Below, piece by piece: positions 7,008 through 14,293 of a DNA stretch of 22,480 bases (the first letter of the stretch is position 1; each line of letters opens with the position of its first letter). Position numbers and translations under genes: made by a program. The stretch is from JBGTBQ01 sp041749275 (GTDB taxonomy: Bacteria > Acidobacteriota > Blastocatellia > Pyrinomonadales > Pyrinomonadaceae), in NCBI GenBank assembly GCA_041749275.1, contig JBGTBQ010000296.1:1-22480 (forward strand), read 5' to 3'. Below the pieces are notes generated by a model, which worked only from the letters and a program-made list of their open reading frames with translations, was not told the DNA's origin and searched no databases.

Positions 7008-7628
7008 TTAGATGACCTCCTCGGCGACACTCTCTTCGCCGTTGCGACGGCGGGAGTAGCGGCGACGGGCGCTGGCGCCGAGCGCGAGCAGGCTCGTGCC
7101 AAACAGGAGCAGCGTGGCCGGTTCGGGAATCGCGGGCGGTGGTGGGCCGCAGTTGACGACGCAGGACGGCGGCGGCGGCGTGTCATTGCCCCCACCACAA
7201 ATACCCGACACGCAGATCAGCGGGATTCCGAGGAAAGGCCACCACGGGAAGCCAGCACCGGGAATTTTTTCAATGGGTATCTCGCCGCAGTCGCAGACCG
7301 TGCCCGTCACGTCGCCGAGGTCAACGGTCTCGATCTGACCGCCGCTCTGGGAGAGCGTCGTGTCGGTCGAGGTGGTTGGCGTGATGTTGGGGGTGGAAGT
7401 GCCGGACGGCTGCTGCGATGATGCGCCGCTCTGACCGGACTGCTGTGCCACGGTTGAGCCGCCGCTCTGGGGTGCGAAGCGCAAGCGCACATCCGCCGCC
7501 GCGCCGCGTCCGGAAGAGAGCGCGTGAACCGCGTCGGCGAAATGTACAGTGCCAGCCTTCGCGGGCACCGCCGCCAGAAGCAGAAAGCTGAGCATCAGAG
7601 CCACGGGGCGTAACGCTTGATGCTTCAT
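7008..7628 (-). CDS. PEP-CTERM sorting-domain protein
   Basis: 206 residues. Signal peptide at about 1-26 (PVALMLSFLLLAAVPAKAG). A Ser/Thr/Gln/Gly-rich low-complexity stretch (about 50-100) is followed by a Cys/Pro-rich part with CDCGE and paired Cys residues (about 110-165). The C-terminal anchor is IPEPATLLLFGTSLLALGAS (PEP at 168-170, hydrophobic helix) followed by RRRYSRRR. In known systems this tripartite PEP/helix/Arg signal is recognised by an exosortase in the inner membrane, and the protein ends up at the surface or in exopolysaccharide. No exosortase is in the window. Odd: 11 residues (NGEESVAEEVI) continue past the Arg cluster, whereas the signal usually lies at the very end; their codons carry the next gene's ribosome-binding site. 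GGGAGGA precedes the ATG. Confidence 0.88.
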   Translation of the reverse strand: MKHQALRPVALMLSFLLLAAVPAKAGTVHFADAVHALSSGRGAAADVRLRFAPQSGGSTVAQQSGQSGASSQQPSGTSTPNITPTTSTDTTLSQSGGQIETVDLGDVTGTVCDCGEIPIEKIPGAGFPWWPFLGIPLICVSGICGGGNDTPPPPSCVVNCGPPPPAIPEPATLLLFGTSLLALGASARRRYSRRRNGEESVAEEVI

Positions 7629-7921
7629 TATGAGGTTGTCCTCCCTTGCATTCCCTCAAGCCCCGGTCAAACGGCAGACCACAGTCGAACCGGCAAAAGG
7701 AATCTTGGCGCTATCAATGAAAAAGATGTGTGGAGACAGGGCAACGGCTTCAAACGGCAACCTCATGGGTGGCTCACAGCCTTTGCTTCTCATCCCGCCG
7801 ACCGGACCGGCGGCCCTTGTCTCGCTTGATATTCCACAATCGAAGCGACTTGTGGAGAAAACCTCGACTGGTTTTCCGTACTGAGAAAAGACGCTGAATA
7901 ATGCTTGAATTCCAATTCCGG
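7629..7921 (-). promoter_or_regulatory. Long structured 5' leader of the PEP-CTERM gene
   Basis: From the promoter at 7929-7957 the transcript would carry about 290 untranslated nt before ATG 7628. Helices readable by eye: GAAAACC/GGTTTTC (7857-7863 with 7870-7876); CCACAA/TTGTGG (7834-7839 with 7850-7855); a longer-range pairing of 7813-7823 with 7733-7742 (GAGACAAGGGC with GCCCTGTCTC, one bulge); and within it CCGCCG/CGGCGG (7795-7800 with 7808-7813). The enclosed segment, on minus, contains GAAGCAAAGGCTGTGAGCC and GAGGTTGCCG. These faintly recall the conserved parts of GEMM (c-di-GMP-I) riboswitches but do not fit that fold well. No convincing protein is encoded here. Confidence 0.45.
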
Positions 7922-7928
7922 GAGCACA

Positions 7929-7957
7929 ATTAAACTCAGGCCAGCGCTTCCTGTCAA
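7929..7957 (-). promoter_or_regulatory. Sigma-70 type promoter of the PEP-CTERM / PEGA-OmpA pair
   Basis: Minus strand: TTGACA (7952-7957), 17-nt spacer, TTTAAT (7929-7934). This is a perfect -35 and a -10 with one mismatch, lying in a locally AT-rich spacer. Predicted transcript start near 7921. Confidence 0.7.
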
Positions 7958-8023
7958 GGTAAAAAGGGCCTCCCATGCGGGCAAACCCTATTTCCCGCAA
8001 AAAATTAAACACAAGGGTGGGTG

Positions 8024-8146
8024 AGAGGCAGCAAGTGCAGGCGGCAGAGGCAGGAGGCAGGTTAAGAAAAAATCGCTGTGAGAGATCGAATCTCGACCCC
8101 GATCCTTGCTGCCTGCCGCCTGCCGCCTGCCTCTGTCGCCTGTCCG
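8024..8146. repeat. Inverted GGCAG(G)-heptamer arrays abutting the pnp stop
   Basis: The left part (about 8024-8061) carries GGCAGCA, GGCGGCA, GAGGCAG and GAGGCAG units. The right part (about 8104-8146), read on minus, carries GACAGAG, GCAGGCG, GCAGGCG and GCAGGCA. The units are 7 nt and the two halves are in opposite orientation around a spacer that holds a small GAGAT/ATCTC hairpin (8082-8094). The right half ends 1 base before the pnp stop codon (8148-8150). Pairing is less regular than at the other heptamer loci. Confidence 0.7.
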
Positions 8147-8147
8147 T

Positions 8148-10295
8148 TTACTCTCCGTCGCCTTGCCCGGCGGCCTCGGCTTTGTCGTTCCCGCGCTTCT
8201 CATCGCGGAGCACGGCCTTGCGGGAGAGCTTGATCTTGTTGCCCTCCTTGCCGATGCATTTGACGAGAATCTGCTGCCCCTCTTTCAGTTCGTCGCGCAC
8301 GTCGCGGACGCGGTGCTCGGCGATCTCGGAGATGTGCAGCAGGCCGTCCGTGCCGGGAAAGATTTCGACGAAGGCGCCGAAGTCCACGATGCGCGAGACG
8401 GTGCCGAGATAGGTCTCGCCGATGTCGGCCTCGGCGGTCAAGCCTCGGATGCGCGCCACGGCGGCCTGCGCCGCGTCCCCGTCGGCGGTGGAGATGAAGA
8501 CCGTGCCGTCGTCTTCCACGTCAATCTTCGCGCCGGTCTCTTCGACGATGGAGCGAATCATCTTGCCGCCCGGTCCGATCACGTCGCGGATGCGGTCGGG
8601 GTTGATCTTGATGGTGATGATGCGCGGCGCGTAAGGGGAGAGATCGGCGCGCGGCTCGTTAATCGCCTGCTCCATCACGCCGAGGATGTGCATCCGGCCC
8701 TTCTTCGCCTGTTGCAAAGCTTCGGCCATGATCTGCGCGTTGATGCCGGCGATTTTGATATCCATCTGCAAGGCGGTGATGCCGTCGCGCGTGCCGGCGA
8801 CTTTGAAGTCCATGTCGCCGTAGTGGTCTTCGGCGCCCGCGATGTCAGAGAGGATGGCGTACTTGTTGCCCTCCATGACGAGGCCCATCGCCACGCCCGC
8901 GACCGCCGCTTTGATCGGCACGCCGGCGTCCATCATCGAAAGGCTCCCGCCGCACACGCTCGCCATCGAGGAGGAGCCATTCGACTCCGTGATGTCCGAA
9001 ACGATGCGGAGCGAGTAGGGGAAGTCCGCTTCGTTCGGCAGGACGGGTTCGAGCGCGCGGCGCGCGAGCGCCCCGTGGCCGATCTCGCGGCGGCTGGTCG
9101 AGCCAAAACGCCCGACTTCGCCGACCGAGTAGTGCGGGAAGTTGTAGTGCAGGAGGAAGCGGCGCTTGACCTCGCCCTTCTCGATGTCGTCTATGAACTG
9201 CTCGTCCTCTTTGGTGCCGAGCGTCGTGGTGACGATGGCCTGCGTCTCGCCGCGCGTAAAGAGCGCCGAGCCGTGGACGCGCGGGAGCCATGTCACCTCG
9301 CAGTCAATCGGGCGAATCTCGCCGAAGCGACGGTTATCGGGGCGGCGGCGTTTGTTCAGAATGTCATCGCGGAAAATCTTCTCCTTGATGTGGTCGAAGA
9401 TTTTCTTCGCCATCACGCGCTGTTCGGGCTGGTCTTCGGGGTAAGCCTCGACGACCTCTTTTTTCAAAGCATCAACGGATGCGTAAGAACTGGCCTTGCC
9501 GTGCTCCGACGTGTCGAGCGCGGCGCGCAAGCGATCCGTGTAGTTGCGCTCGATCTCGCCCATCATCTCTTCGTTGAGCACCGGAGCCTCGACCGGGCGC
9601 TTCTCGATTTCGAGCGCCTTGTAGAGTTCCTTCTGCCAGCGGCAAAGGCGATTGATCTCCTTGTGCGCGAGCATCAGCGCCTCGACCATGATCTCCTCGG
9701 ACACTTCCTTCGCGCCCGCCTCGACCATGACGATGGCCTCTTCGGTGCCGGCGACGATGAGGTTCAGGCTCGACTCGCGCACCTCGTCGTAGGTCGGGTT
9801 GATGATGTAGCGACCGTTGATGAGGCCGACGCGCACGCCCGCAATCGGGGTTGAGAACGGAATGTCGGACAAGTAGAGCGCCAGCGACGCGCCGGTAATA
9901 GCGATCACGTCCGGGTCGTTGTCGTCGTCCGCAGAGATGACGGAGGCGATGACCTGCGTCTCGTTGCGGTAGCCTTCGGTGAAGAGCGGACGGCAGGGCC
10001 GGTCAATCAGGCGGCAGGTGAGCACTTCCTTTTCGTTCGGTCGGCCCTCGCGCCGGAAGTAGTTGCCGGGGATTCTACCGGCGGCGTAGTTGTGCTCGCG
10101 GTACTCGACCGTGAGCGGGAAAAAGTCAATCCCCTCGCGCGGTTTGTCGGCGCCGACGGCGGCGACGAGCAGCATCGTCTCGCCATAGCTGATGACGATT
10201 GAGCCGTTGGCCTGCTTGGCGACGCGCCCGGTCTCGACCACGAGTTCGCGGTCGCCGAGTTTGATCTTTTCTTTCAGGTATTTCTTAACTGCCAT
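8148..10295 (-). CDS. pnp: Polynucleotide phosphorylase
   Basis: 715 residues from MAVKKYLKEK (GGAG about 10 nt upstream); length is typical. Phosphorolytic 3'-5' exoribonuclease of mRNA decay, active as a trimer in the cytoplasm. Two RNase PH domains with a helical linker: the first contains FFPLTVEYRE and RLIDRPCRPLF, the second contains GSALFTRGETQAIVT and the segment SDITESNGSSSMASVCGGSL. KH domain at about 562-620 (IRDVIGPGGKMIRSI). S1 domain at about 625-700 (GTVSRIVDFGAFVEIFPGTD). A short charged tail ends in QGDGE. The gene follows rpsO as in many bacteria, but a strong terminator lies between them, and the 370-nt spacer contains hairpins that may serve for its own control. Confidence 0.98.
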   Translation of the reverse strand: MAVKKYLKEKIKLGDRELVVETGRVAKQANGSIVISYGETMLLVAAVGADKPREGIDFFPLTVEYREHNYAAGRIPGNYFRREGRPNEKEVLTCRLIDRPCRPLFTEGYRNETQVIASVISADDDNDPDVIAITGASLALYLSDIPFSTPIAGVRVGLINGRYIINPTYDEVRESSLNLIVAGTEEAIVMVEAGAKEVSEEIMVEALMLAHKEINRLCRWQKELYKALEIEKRPVEAPVLNEEMMGEIERNYTDRLRAALDTSEHGKASSYASVDALKKEVVEAYPEDQPEQRVMAKKIFDHIKEKIFRDDILNKRRRPDNRRFGEIRPIDCEVTWLPRVHGSALFTRGETQAIVTTTLGTKEDEQFIDDIEKGEVKRRFLLHYNFPHYSVGEVGRFGSTSRREIGHGALARRALEPVLPNEADFPYSLRIVSDITESNGSSSMASVCGGSLSMMDAGVPIKAAVAGVAMGLVMEGNKYAILSDIAGAEDHYGDMDFKVAGTRDGITALQMDIKIAGINAQIMAEALQQAKKGRMHILGVMEQAINEPRADLSPYAPRIITIKINPDRIRDVIGPGGKMIRSIVEETGAKIDVEDDGTVFISTADGDAAQAAVARIRGLTAEADIGETYLGTVSRIVDFGAFVEIFPGTDGLLHISEIAEHRVRDVRDELKEGQQILVKCIGKEGNKIKLSRKAVLRDEKRGNDKAEAAGQGDGE

Positions 10296-10334
10296 GATTT
10301 TTTGTCTCCTTCGGACGCTCCTCATTTTGAAGTG

Positions 10335-10414
10335 GCGCGGCGTCTCATCCGCCGCGCGCGTCCGGCATTAATAATTGTCAGTGCCCAACACGGGCGCGCT
10401 ACGTGAGGCGCGCC
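10335..10414 (-). promoter_or_regulatory. Two GC-rich hairpins in the pnp leader flanking an AT-rich island
   Basis: Hairpin 1: 7-bp stem GCGCGGC/GCCGCGC (10335-10341 with 10351-10357). Hairpin 2: 7-bp stem GGCGCGC/GCGCGCC (10393-10399 with 10408-10414). Between them is an AT-rich island with ATTAATAATTGTCA (10367-10380), where a promoter could lie, though no clear -35/-10 pair is visible. In E. coli the pnp leader is a hairpin cut by RNase III for autoregulation; a similar role here is only inference. Confidence 0.4.
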
Positions 10415-10433
10415 GGCATCGGGCGTCAACCAT

Positions 10434-10479
10434 AAAAAAGCGGCGCCGAGCTTCTAACGTGAAGCCGGCGCCGCCTTTT
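10434..10479 (-). terminator. Strong rho-independent terminator between rpsO and pnp
   Basis: The stem has 14 bp with one bulged base: GCGGCGCCG-A-GCTTC (10440-10454) pairs with GAAGC-CGGCGCCGC (10461-10474) across a 6-nt loop. On minus it is followed by TTTTTT (10434-10439), and an A/T-rich tract also precedes it. It should stop most rpsO transcripts before pnp. Confidence 0.88.
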
Positions 10480-10665
10480 GCTTGGGTACGCTACAGGCTG
10501 CCGCCCGCCGCCCGCCCGTGGAAGCTTGAGCGCCGTCACGTTCGGCCACTCCCGCAGGCTTGTTACAGGACGCGGGGCGTTGGTTAAGAGGAAGAGTCCC
10601 TCGTTCAACTTAGATTTCCGAACTCGCAAGGCCCGCCCGATGAAGGGTGAGCGCCGCCGTTTAGA

Positions 10666-10935
10666 CTAACGGCGCAAGCCGAGCTTGCCGATCAGTTCGT
10701 GGTATCCCTCGATGTCTCTACGCTTGAGGTAATCGAGCATGCTGCGGCGCTGCGAGACCATCTTGAGCAGTCCGCGCCGCGAGTGGTTGTCCTTCTTATG
10801 CGTCTTGAAATGCTCGGTCAGTTCGTTGATGCGCCGAGTGAGCAAAGCGACCTGCACCTGCGGCGAACCCGTGTCGCCTTCGTGTGTCCGGTACTGGCCG
10901 ATGATCGTTTCTTTGGATTCCGCTGTTAGTGCCAC
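10666..10935 (-). CDS. rpsO: 30S ribosomal protein S15
   Basis: 89 residues from the GTG at 10935 (VALTAESKET as read, Met in the protein), exactly the usual S15 length. A reading from 10995 would add a 20-residue extension with no family support. S15 is a primary binder of 16S rRNA in the platform of the small subunit. The signature is clear: GSPQVQVALLTRRINELTEH, then KKDNHSRRGLLKMVSQRRSM and LDYLKRRD. A GGGAGGA lies about 12 nt before the GTG, a rather long spacing. About 190 nt of non-coding DNA follow before the terminator at 10434-10479. Confidence 0.97.
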   Translation of the reverse strand: MALTAESKETIIGQYRTHEGDTGSPQVQVALLTRRINELTEHFKTHKKDNHSRRGLLKMVSQRRSMLDYLKRRDIEGYHELIGKLGLRR

Positions 10936-11302
10936 TGTTCGAGATGGTCCTCCCAGACCGCAGTCACGCCTGCTTGTATCCACAGGCAACCGCAAGAGTT
11001 AGTAAATCTAGCCGAGGCAATTTAACACGCCGTTTACGGAAGTGTCCAGCGGGCCGTCTGCCCTACTACCGCGAATCTCCGCCCTTTCGTTTCGCATTGT
11101 GCGAACTTCTCATGCTTCACCCGGCGAGTGAAACCTGCATTACCGCCGAAAAACTTCGCTTCGGGACGCGGCACATTTTTTGACTACTAACGCGCCGGAG
11201 TTCGACGGCGAGCAACACGCGGAGCGGAGAGCGCGGGATGCGCGCTCAAGACATCTTCTGCTACCATGCCGCCGGCATATTGAACCCCCGATGGAGAAAA
11301 AA
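10936..11302. other. Divergent intergenic region between rpsO and the NDH-2-type gene
   Basis: This 367-nt spacer must hold the promoters of both divergent genes, but I cannot name a convincing -35/-10 pair on either strand. It contains a clean dyad, TTCGCA-TTG-TGCGAA (11091-11105), that could be a repressor or activator site. The ORF readings through the region are frame shadows or upstream extensions without ribosome-binding sites. Confidence 0.45.
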
Positions 11303-12550
11303 ATGGACGCCTCGGAAGAGAAAGACCCACAACCTGCGCGCATCGTCGTCATCGGCGGCGGCTTCGGCGGACTGTTCACGGCGCTCGGCCTTGCGCGCGC
11401 GGGCGAGGTGACTTTAATCAGCAACGAAGATCATTTCCTCCATACGCCGATGCTCTATGAGTATCTGAGCGGTGAGGTCGAGGCGTGGCACATCGCGCCC
11501 CACTACCGCGAGCTGTTCGGCGAAGACCGCATCCGCTTGGTTCAGGGCGCGGTCACGGACGTGGACTTCGACGCGAAAGAGGTGGTGGTCGCGGGGCGCG
11601 TTCGTCGCCTCGGTTACGACTATCTCGTGCTCTCGGTCGGCGGCATCACGAACTTCTGGGGGATCGAAGGCGCGGAAAAACACGCGATGCCCTTCCGCAA
11701 AATCCGCCACGCCGACGACCTCAGACAGCGGATGATCGAGGCGCTCGACCGCGTCCAGCCCGACTCCGCGCCGCAGGACGCGCGCCGCGCCGCTACCTTC
11801 GTCGTCGTCGGCGCGGGCGCGAGCGGCGTCGAGCTTTCGACGAAGATGTCCGACCTTTTGACGGACGCCTTTCGCCGCCGCGGCTTTCGCGGCGAGCCGC
11901 GCGTCGTCATCGTCGAGATGGGCCGCGAGGTCGTGCCCGGCATGGACGCGGACATCCGCCGCGTCGTCGAAGCAGCGCTCGGCGAGCGTCGCATCGAGCT
12001 GCACACCGAAGCGCGCGTCGTGAAAGTTCTGCCCGAAGGCGTCGTGATCGAACACGAAGGCGAGCAGACGGAGATCAAGGCTTCGGGCGTCGTGTGGACG
12101 GCGGGTGTGCGCGTCAATCCGCTGGTCGAAAAATTGAACGTCGAGAAAGACCGGCGCGGCCTCGTCGTCGTCGAGCCGAGTTTACAGGTACGCGGGCGCG
12201 AAGGCGTCTTCGCGCTCGGCGACATCGCGCTTTTCACGGACATCCCGCCGAGCCTTGCCGGCACGGCGCAGCTCGCCTTTCAGGAGTCCGCGCTCGTCAT
12301 CTCGAACGTGCAGGCGCTCATTGACGGCGGCGTTCCCTCGCGCGGCCACTTCAAGGAACTCGGCGAGGCCGTCAGCCTCGGCACCGAAGACGCCGCTGTC
12401 CTCGCCGCCGGACAGGTCGTCACCGGCCCGCTCGCGCGCCAAGCCCGCTTCGCGCTCTACACGACGCGCCTCCCGACGTGGCAGCACCGCCTGCGCGTCG
12501 GCGCGAGTTGGTTCTTCGGCGGCAAGACGCCGCGCCCGCTCGGTTTATGA
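11303..12550 (+). CDS. NDH-2-type NAD(P)H dehydrogenase (FAD-dependent pyridine nucleotide-disulfide family)
   Basis: 415 residues from MDASEEKDPQ. The ATG at 11303 has GGAG at 11293-11296 with 6 nt spacing, better than the ATG at 11291 or the far upstream start at 11180. Type II NADH:quinone oxidoreductases move electrons from NADH to quinone at the inner face of the membrane without pumping protons. FAD site VVIGGGFGGL (about 15-24). A second Rossmann motif for NAD(P)H, VVVGAGASGVEL (about 166-177), follows, then the FAD-binding VFALGDIA (about 300-307) and the AQLAFQESALV segment. The C-terminal part (about 345-415) is amphipathic and Arg-rich, fitting peripheral membrane attachment. A membrane-soluble carotenoid- or sulfide-type relative is not excluded, but the motif set favours NDH-2. 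A lipoprotein gene follows closely. Confidence 0.85.
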   Translation: MDASEEKDPQPARIVVIGGGFGGLFTALGLARAGEVTLISNEDHFLHTPMLYEYLSGEVEAWHIAPHYRELFGEDRIRLVQGAVTDVDFDAKEVVVAGRVRRLGYDYLVLSVGGITNFWGIEGAEKHAMPFRKIRHADDLRQRMIEALDRVQPDSAPQDARRAATFVVVGAGASGVELSTKMSDLLTDAFRRRGFRGEPRVVIVEMGREVVPGMDADIRRVVEAALGERRIELHTEARVVKVLPEGVVIEHEGEQTEIKASGVVWTAGVRVNPLVEKLNVEKDRRGLVVVEPSLQVRGREGVFALGDIALFTDIPPSLAGTAQLAFQESALVISNVQALIDGGVPSRGHFKELGEAVSLGTEDAAVLAAGQVVTGPLARQARFALYTTRLPTWQHRLRVGASWFFGGKTPRPLGL

Positions 12551-12645
12551 AGCAGGATAAGTACGTGGCTCATGTCAACGATTGGCGCGGCTTTCTCGAA
12601 AGATATGCTGCTCAAGTTTCGGCGTGGCGAGCGTTTTTCAAACCC

Positions 12646-13149
12646 ATGAAGCGACTTTTCATAATCGTTACGCTGGCGGCGTTGATGTTATCGTGCGGCG
12701 GGCCTGCCCCTTTTCGCGGCTCGGTGCGTGAACTCGTCCCCCAACAGGTTGGAGAGTTCAAGCTGACGGGTGAGGTTAAGGCCGTGGAGGTCGTTCCCCC
12801 TGATAAGAATCGGAGTGGCGCGCTCCGACCGACCGAGGGTGTGACCGCGCGGTACGAAGCGCCGGGCGCGGCGCAACTGAGCCTTCAGGTAATCAACTAC
12901 TCTTCCGCGGCTGACGCCGAACAGGCGCTCAAACTAATGCAGGAGAACATCTCGAAGCTTGGGAACGGAGCGAAGATTACCGAAGGCACGAGAACCAGCG
13001 GGGAGCAGAAGACCGCAAGTCGAAAGTTGGTGATTGAAGGTGTTGCGCCCGGCTTCCATCAGGTTATTTGGGTGAACAACTCTTTACTCTTCCTCGCGTC
13101 CGGAGACAACTTAAAAGCCCTCCTCGAGTTTGAACAGGGGCTTCCCTGA
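12646..13149 (+). CDS. Putative lipoprotein of unknown function
   Basis: 167 residues from MKRLFIIVTLAALMLSCGGP: a short basic start, a hydrophobic core and a Cys at 17 in a lipobox-like LMLSC, so export and lipid anchoring are likely. A longer in-frame reading starts at the ATG 12547, which overlaps the dehydrogenase stop as ATGA. It would bury the signal peptide 33 residues in, so I prefer 12646, though 12547 could be the true translational start of a coupled gene. The mature part has a predicted-looking alpha/beta pattern (VGEFKLTGEVKAVE, ARYEAPGAAQLSLQVINY, DAEQALKLMQENISKL, QVIWVNNSLLFLASGD). This resembles small periplasmic sensor-like or DUF-type proteins with a quantity-of-change fold. 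I do not recognise the family. Confidence 0.75.
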   Translation: MKRLFIIVTLAALMLSCGGPAPFRGSVRELVPQQVGEFKLTGEVKAVEVVPPDKNRSGALRPTEGVTARYEAPGAAQLSLQVINYSSAADAEQALKLMQENISKLGNGAKITEGTRTSGEQKTASRKLVIEGVAPGFHQVIWVNNSLLFLASGDNLKALLEFEQGLP

Positions 13150-13231
13150 TTTTTGTGTTCCCTCACCCGCGCCGCCCTCCAACCGATTTACGCCCGACCG
13201 CCCGACCAGCACGGCTCTCATAAACCAGCTT

Positions 13232-14287
13232 TCAGATAGCAGCCGCCTCGCATGAGTCGAGCACCGGCGCTTCTTCCTCTGGTTCGACGCCCTCGCCTTC
13301 GTAAAAGCGCCCGGCCCGCACGGTCTCGAAATATTCGCCGATGCGGTCGAGGACTTCCGTGACCGAGTGCGAGTGATAGATGACCTGACGGAAACGCGCG
13401 CCGCCGGGCAAGCCCTTAGTGAACTGGCCGGCGAGCTGTTTCATGCGACCGATGGCGGGCAGCTCCGGCATATCCGCGCGCAGCAACTCGAAATATTCCA
13501 AGAGCACCTCGCGCTTCTCTTCGAGCGTCGGCTCGTAAGGAGTGCGCCCGTGCAGCGTGTCTTCGATCTGCCGAAAAATCCACGGGTTTGCCATCGCGCC
13601 GCGTCCGATGAGGATGCCGTCGCAGCCCGTCTCGCGCCAGCGCTTGAACGCGCCCTCGACGTTGACGACATCGCCGCTGCCTGAGACGGGAACACGCACG
13701 GCCTCTTTCACCTGCCGCACCAAATCCCAGTCCGCGAATCCCTTGTAAGCCTGCTCCTTCGTCCGACCATGCAAAGCGATGTGCTCGGCGCCGCAGGCTT
13801 CGGCGAGTTTGGCGACCTCGACCGCGTTCCGCTGGCTATCGTAAAAGCCCGCGCGAATCTTGACGGTCAGAGGAATCGTAATCGCCTTCTTGATCTCCGT
13901 CAGAATCTCTTCGAGCCGCGGCAGGTCGCGCAGCAGCCCACTGCCGCCGCCGTGTTTGACGACCTTCGGCGCGGGGCAGCCGCAGTTCACGTCGAGAATG
14001 TCCGCGCCGACCTCTTCGGCCATCTCCGCCGCCATCCGCATCCGCAACGGCTGCCCGCCGAAAATCTGGACGGCGAACGGGCGCTCGTAATCGAAGAAGC
14101 GCATCTGCCGCTTCGACTTCGGGTTGTTGCGCGTCAGCCCCTCGACCGAGATGAACTCCGAGACCGTCAGGCCGATGCCGCCGCGTCGTTTAAGCAACGC
14201 GCGGAACGGCACGTCCGTCACGCCCGCCATCGGAGAGAGCACGAGCGGCGGGTTAATCTCGACGTTGCGAATCTTGAAAGGCTTCAT
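13232..14287 (-). CDS. dusB: tRNA-dihydrouridine synthase, DusB-like
   Basis: 351 residues with the normal N-terminus MKPFKIRNVEI. This FMN enzyme reduces uridines to dihydrouridine in tRNA, using NADPH. TIM-barrel part: LSPMAGVTDVPFR (17-29), VNCGCPAPKV (100-109) with the likely catalytic Cys104 of GCP, KIRAGF for phosphate/RNA contact, ALHGRTKEQAYKG, SGSGDV and ILIGRGAMANPWIF. The C-terminal helical RNA-binding domain covers about 245-330. A short Glu-rich tail extends past the usual end. Odd: no Shine-Dalgarno sequence precedes the ATG, because the bases just upstream are the GAACGAT heptamer array, so translation may start as leaderless or use another signal. Confidence 0.95.
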   Translation of the reverse strand: MKPFKIRNVEINPPLVLSPMAGVTDVPFRALLKRRGGIGLTVSEFISVEGLTRNNPKSKRQMRFFDYERPFAVQIFGGQPLRMRMAAEMAEEVGADILDVNCGCPAPKVVKHGGGSGLLRDLPRLEEILTEIKKAITIPLTVKIRAGFYDSQRNAVEVAKLAEACGAEHIALHGRTKEQAYKGFADWDLVRQVKEAVRVPVSGSGDVVNVEGAFKRWRETGCDGILIGRGAMANPWIFRQIEDTLHGRTPYEPTLEEKREVLLEYFELLRADMPELPAIGRMKQLAGQFTKGLPGGARFRQVIYHSHSVTEVLDRIGEYFETVRAGRFYEGEGVEPEEEAPVLDSCEAAAI

Positions 14288-14293
14288 AACAAC

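Noticed and set aside
6997..7198. Longer start for the PEGA/OmpA-like gene at 7198
   Set aside because: The added 65 residues overlap the PEP-CTERM gene in another frame. They place the signal peptide inside, and the strong GAGGAGG lies before ATG 7003.
7743..7823. Firm call of a GEMM c-di-GMP riboswitch
   Set aside because: GCAAAGG and GGTTGCCG are in the right order, but the second hairpin is too short and no GNRA tetraloop is present. Kept only as a structured leader of unknown class.
7656..8012. Minus-strand ORF of 118 codons upstream of the PEP-CTERM gene
   Set aside because: It would start upstream of the best promoter and run through the structured leader. The translated sequence has no domain-like pattern or good ribosome-binding site.
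8081..8096. tRNA-like T arm (GAGATCGAATCTC)
   Set aside because: No TTC at the loop start, no acceptor stem or anticodon arm nearby; simply a small hairpin inside the repeat region.
8106..9854. Plus-strand open frame of 582 codons opposite pnp
   Set aside because: It is the mirror frame of a certain PNPase gene and has a composition typical of antisense reading (Asp/Ala/Val/Arg-rich).
12547..12645. Upstream start of the lipoprotein at 12547 (ATGA overlap)
   Set aside because: It would put 33 residues before a clear signal peptide. Kept as an alternative because the overlap itself is typical of coupling.
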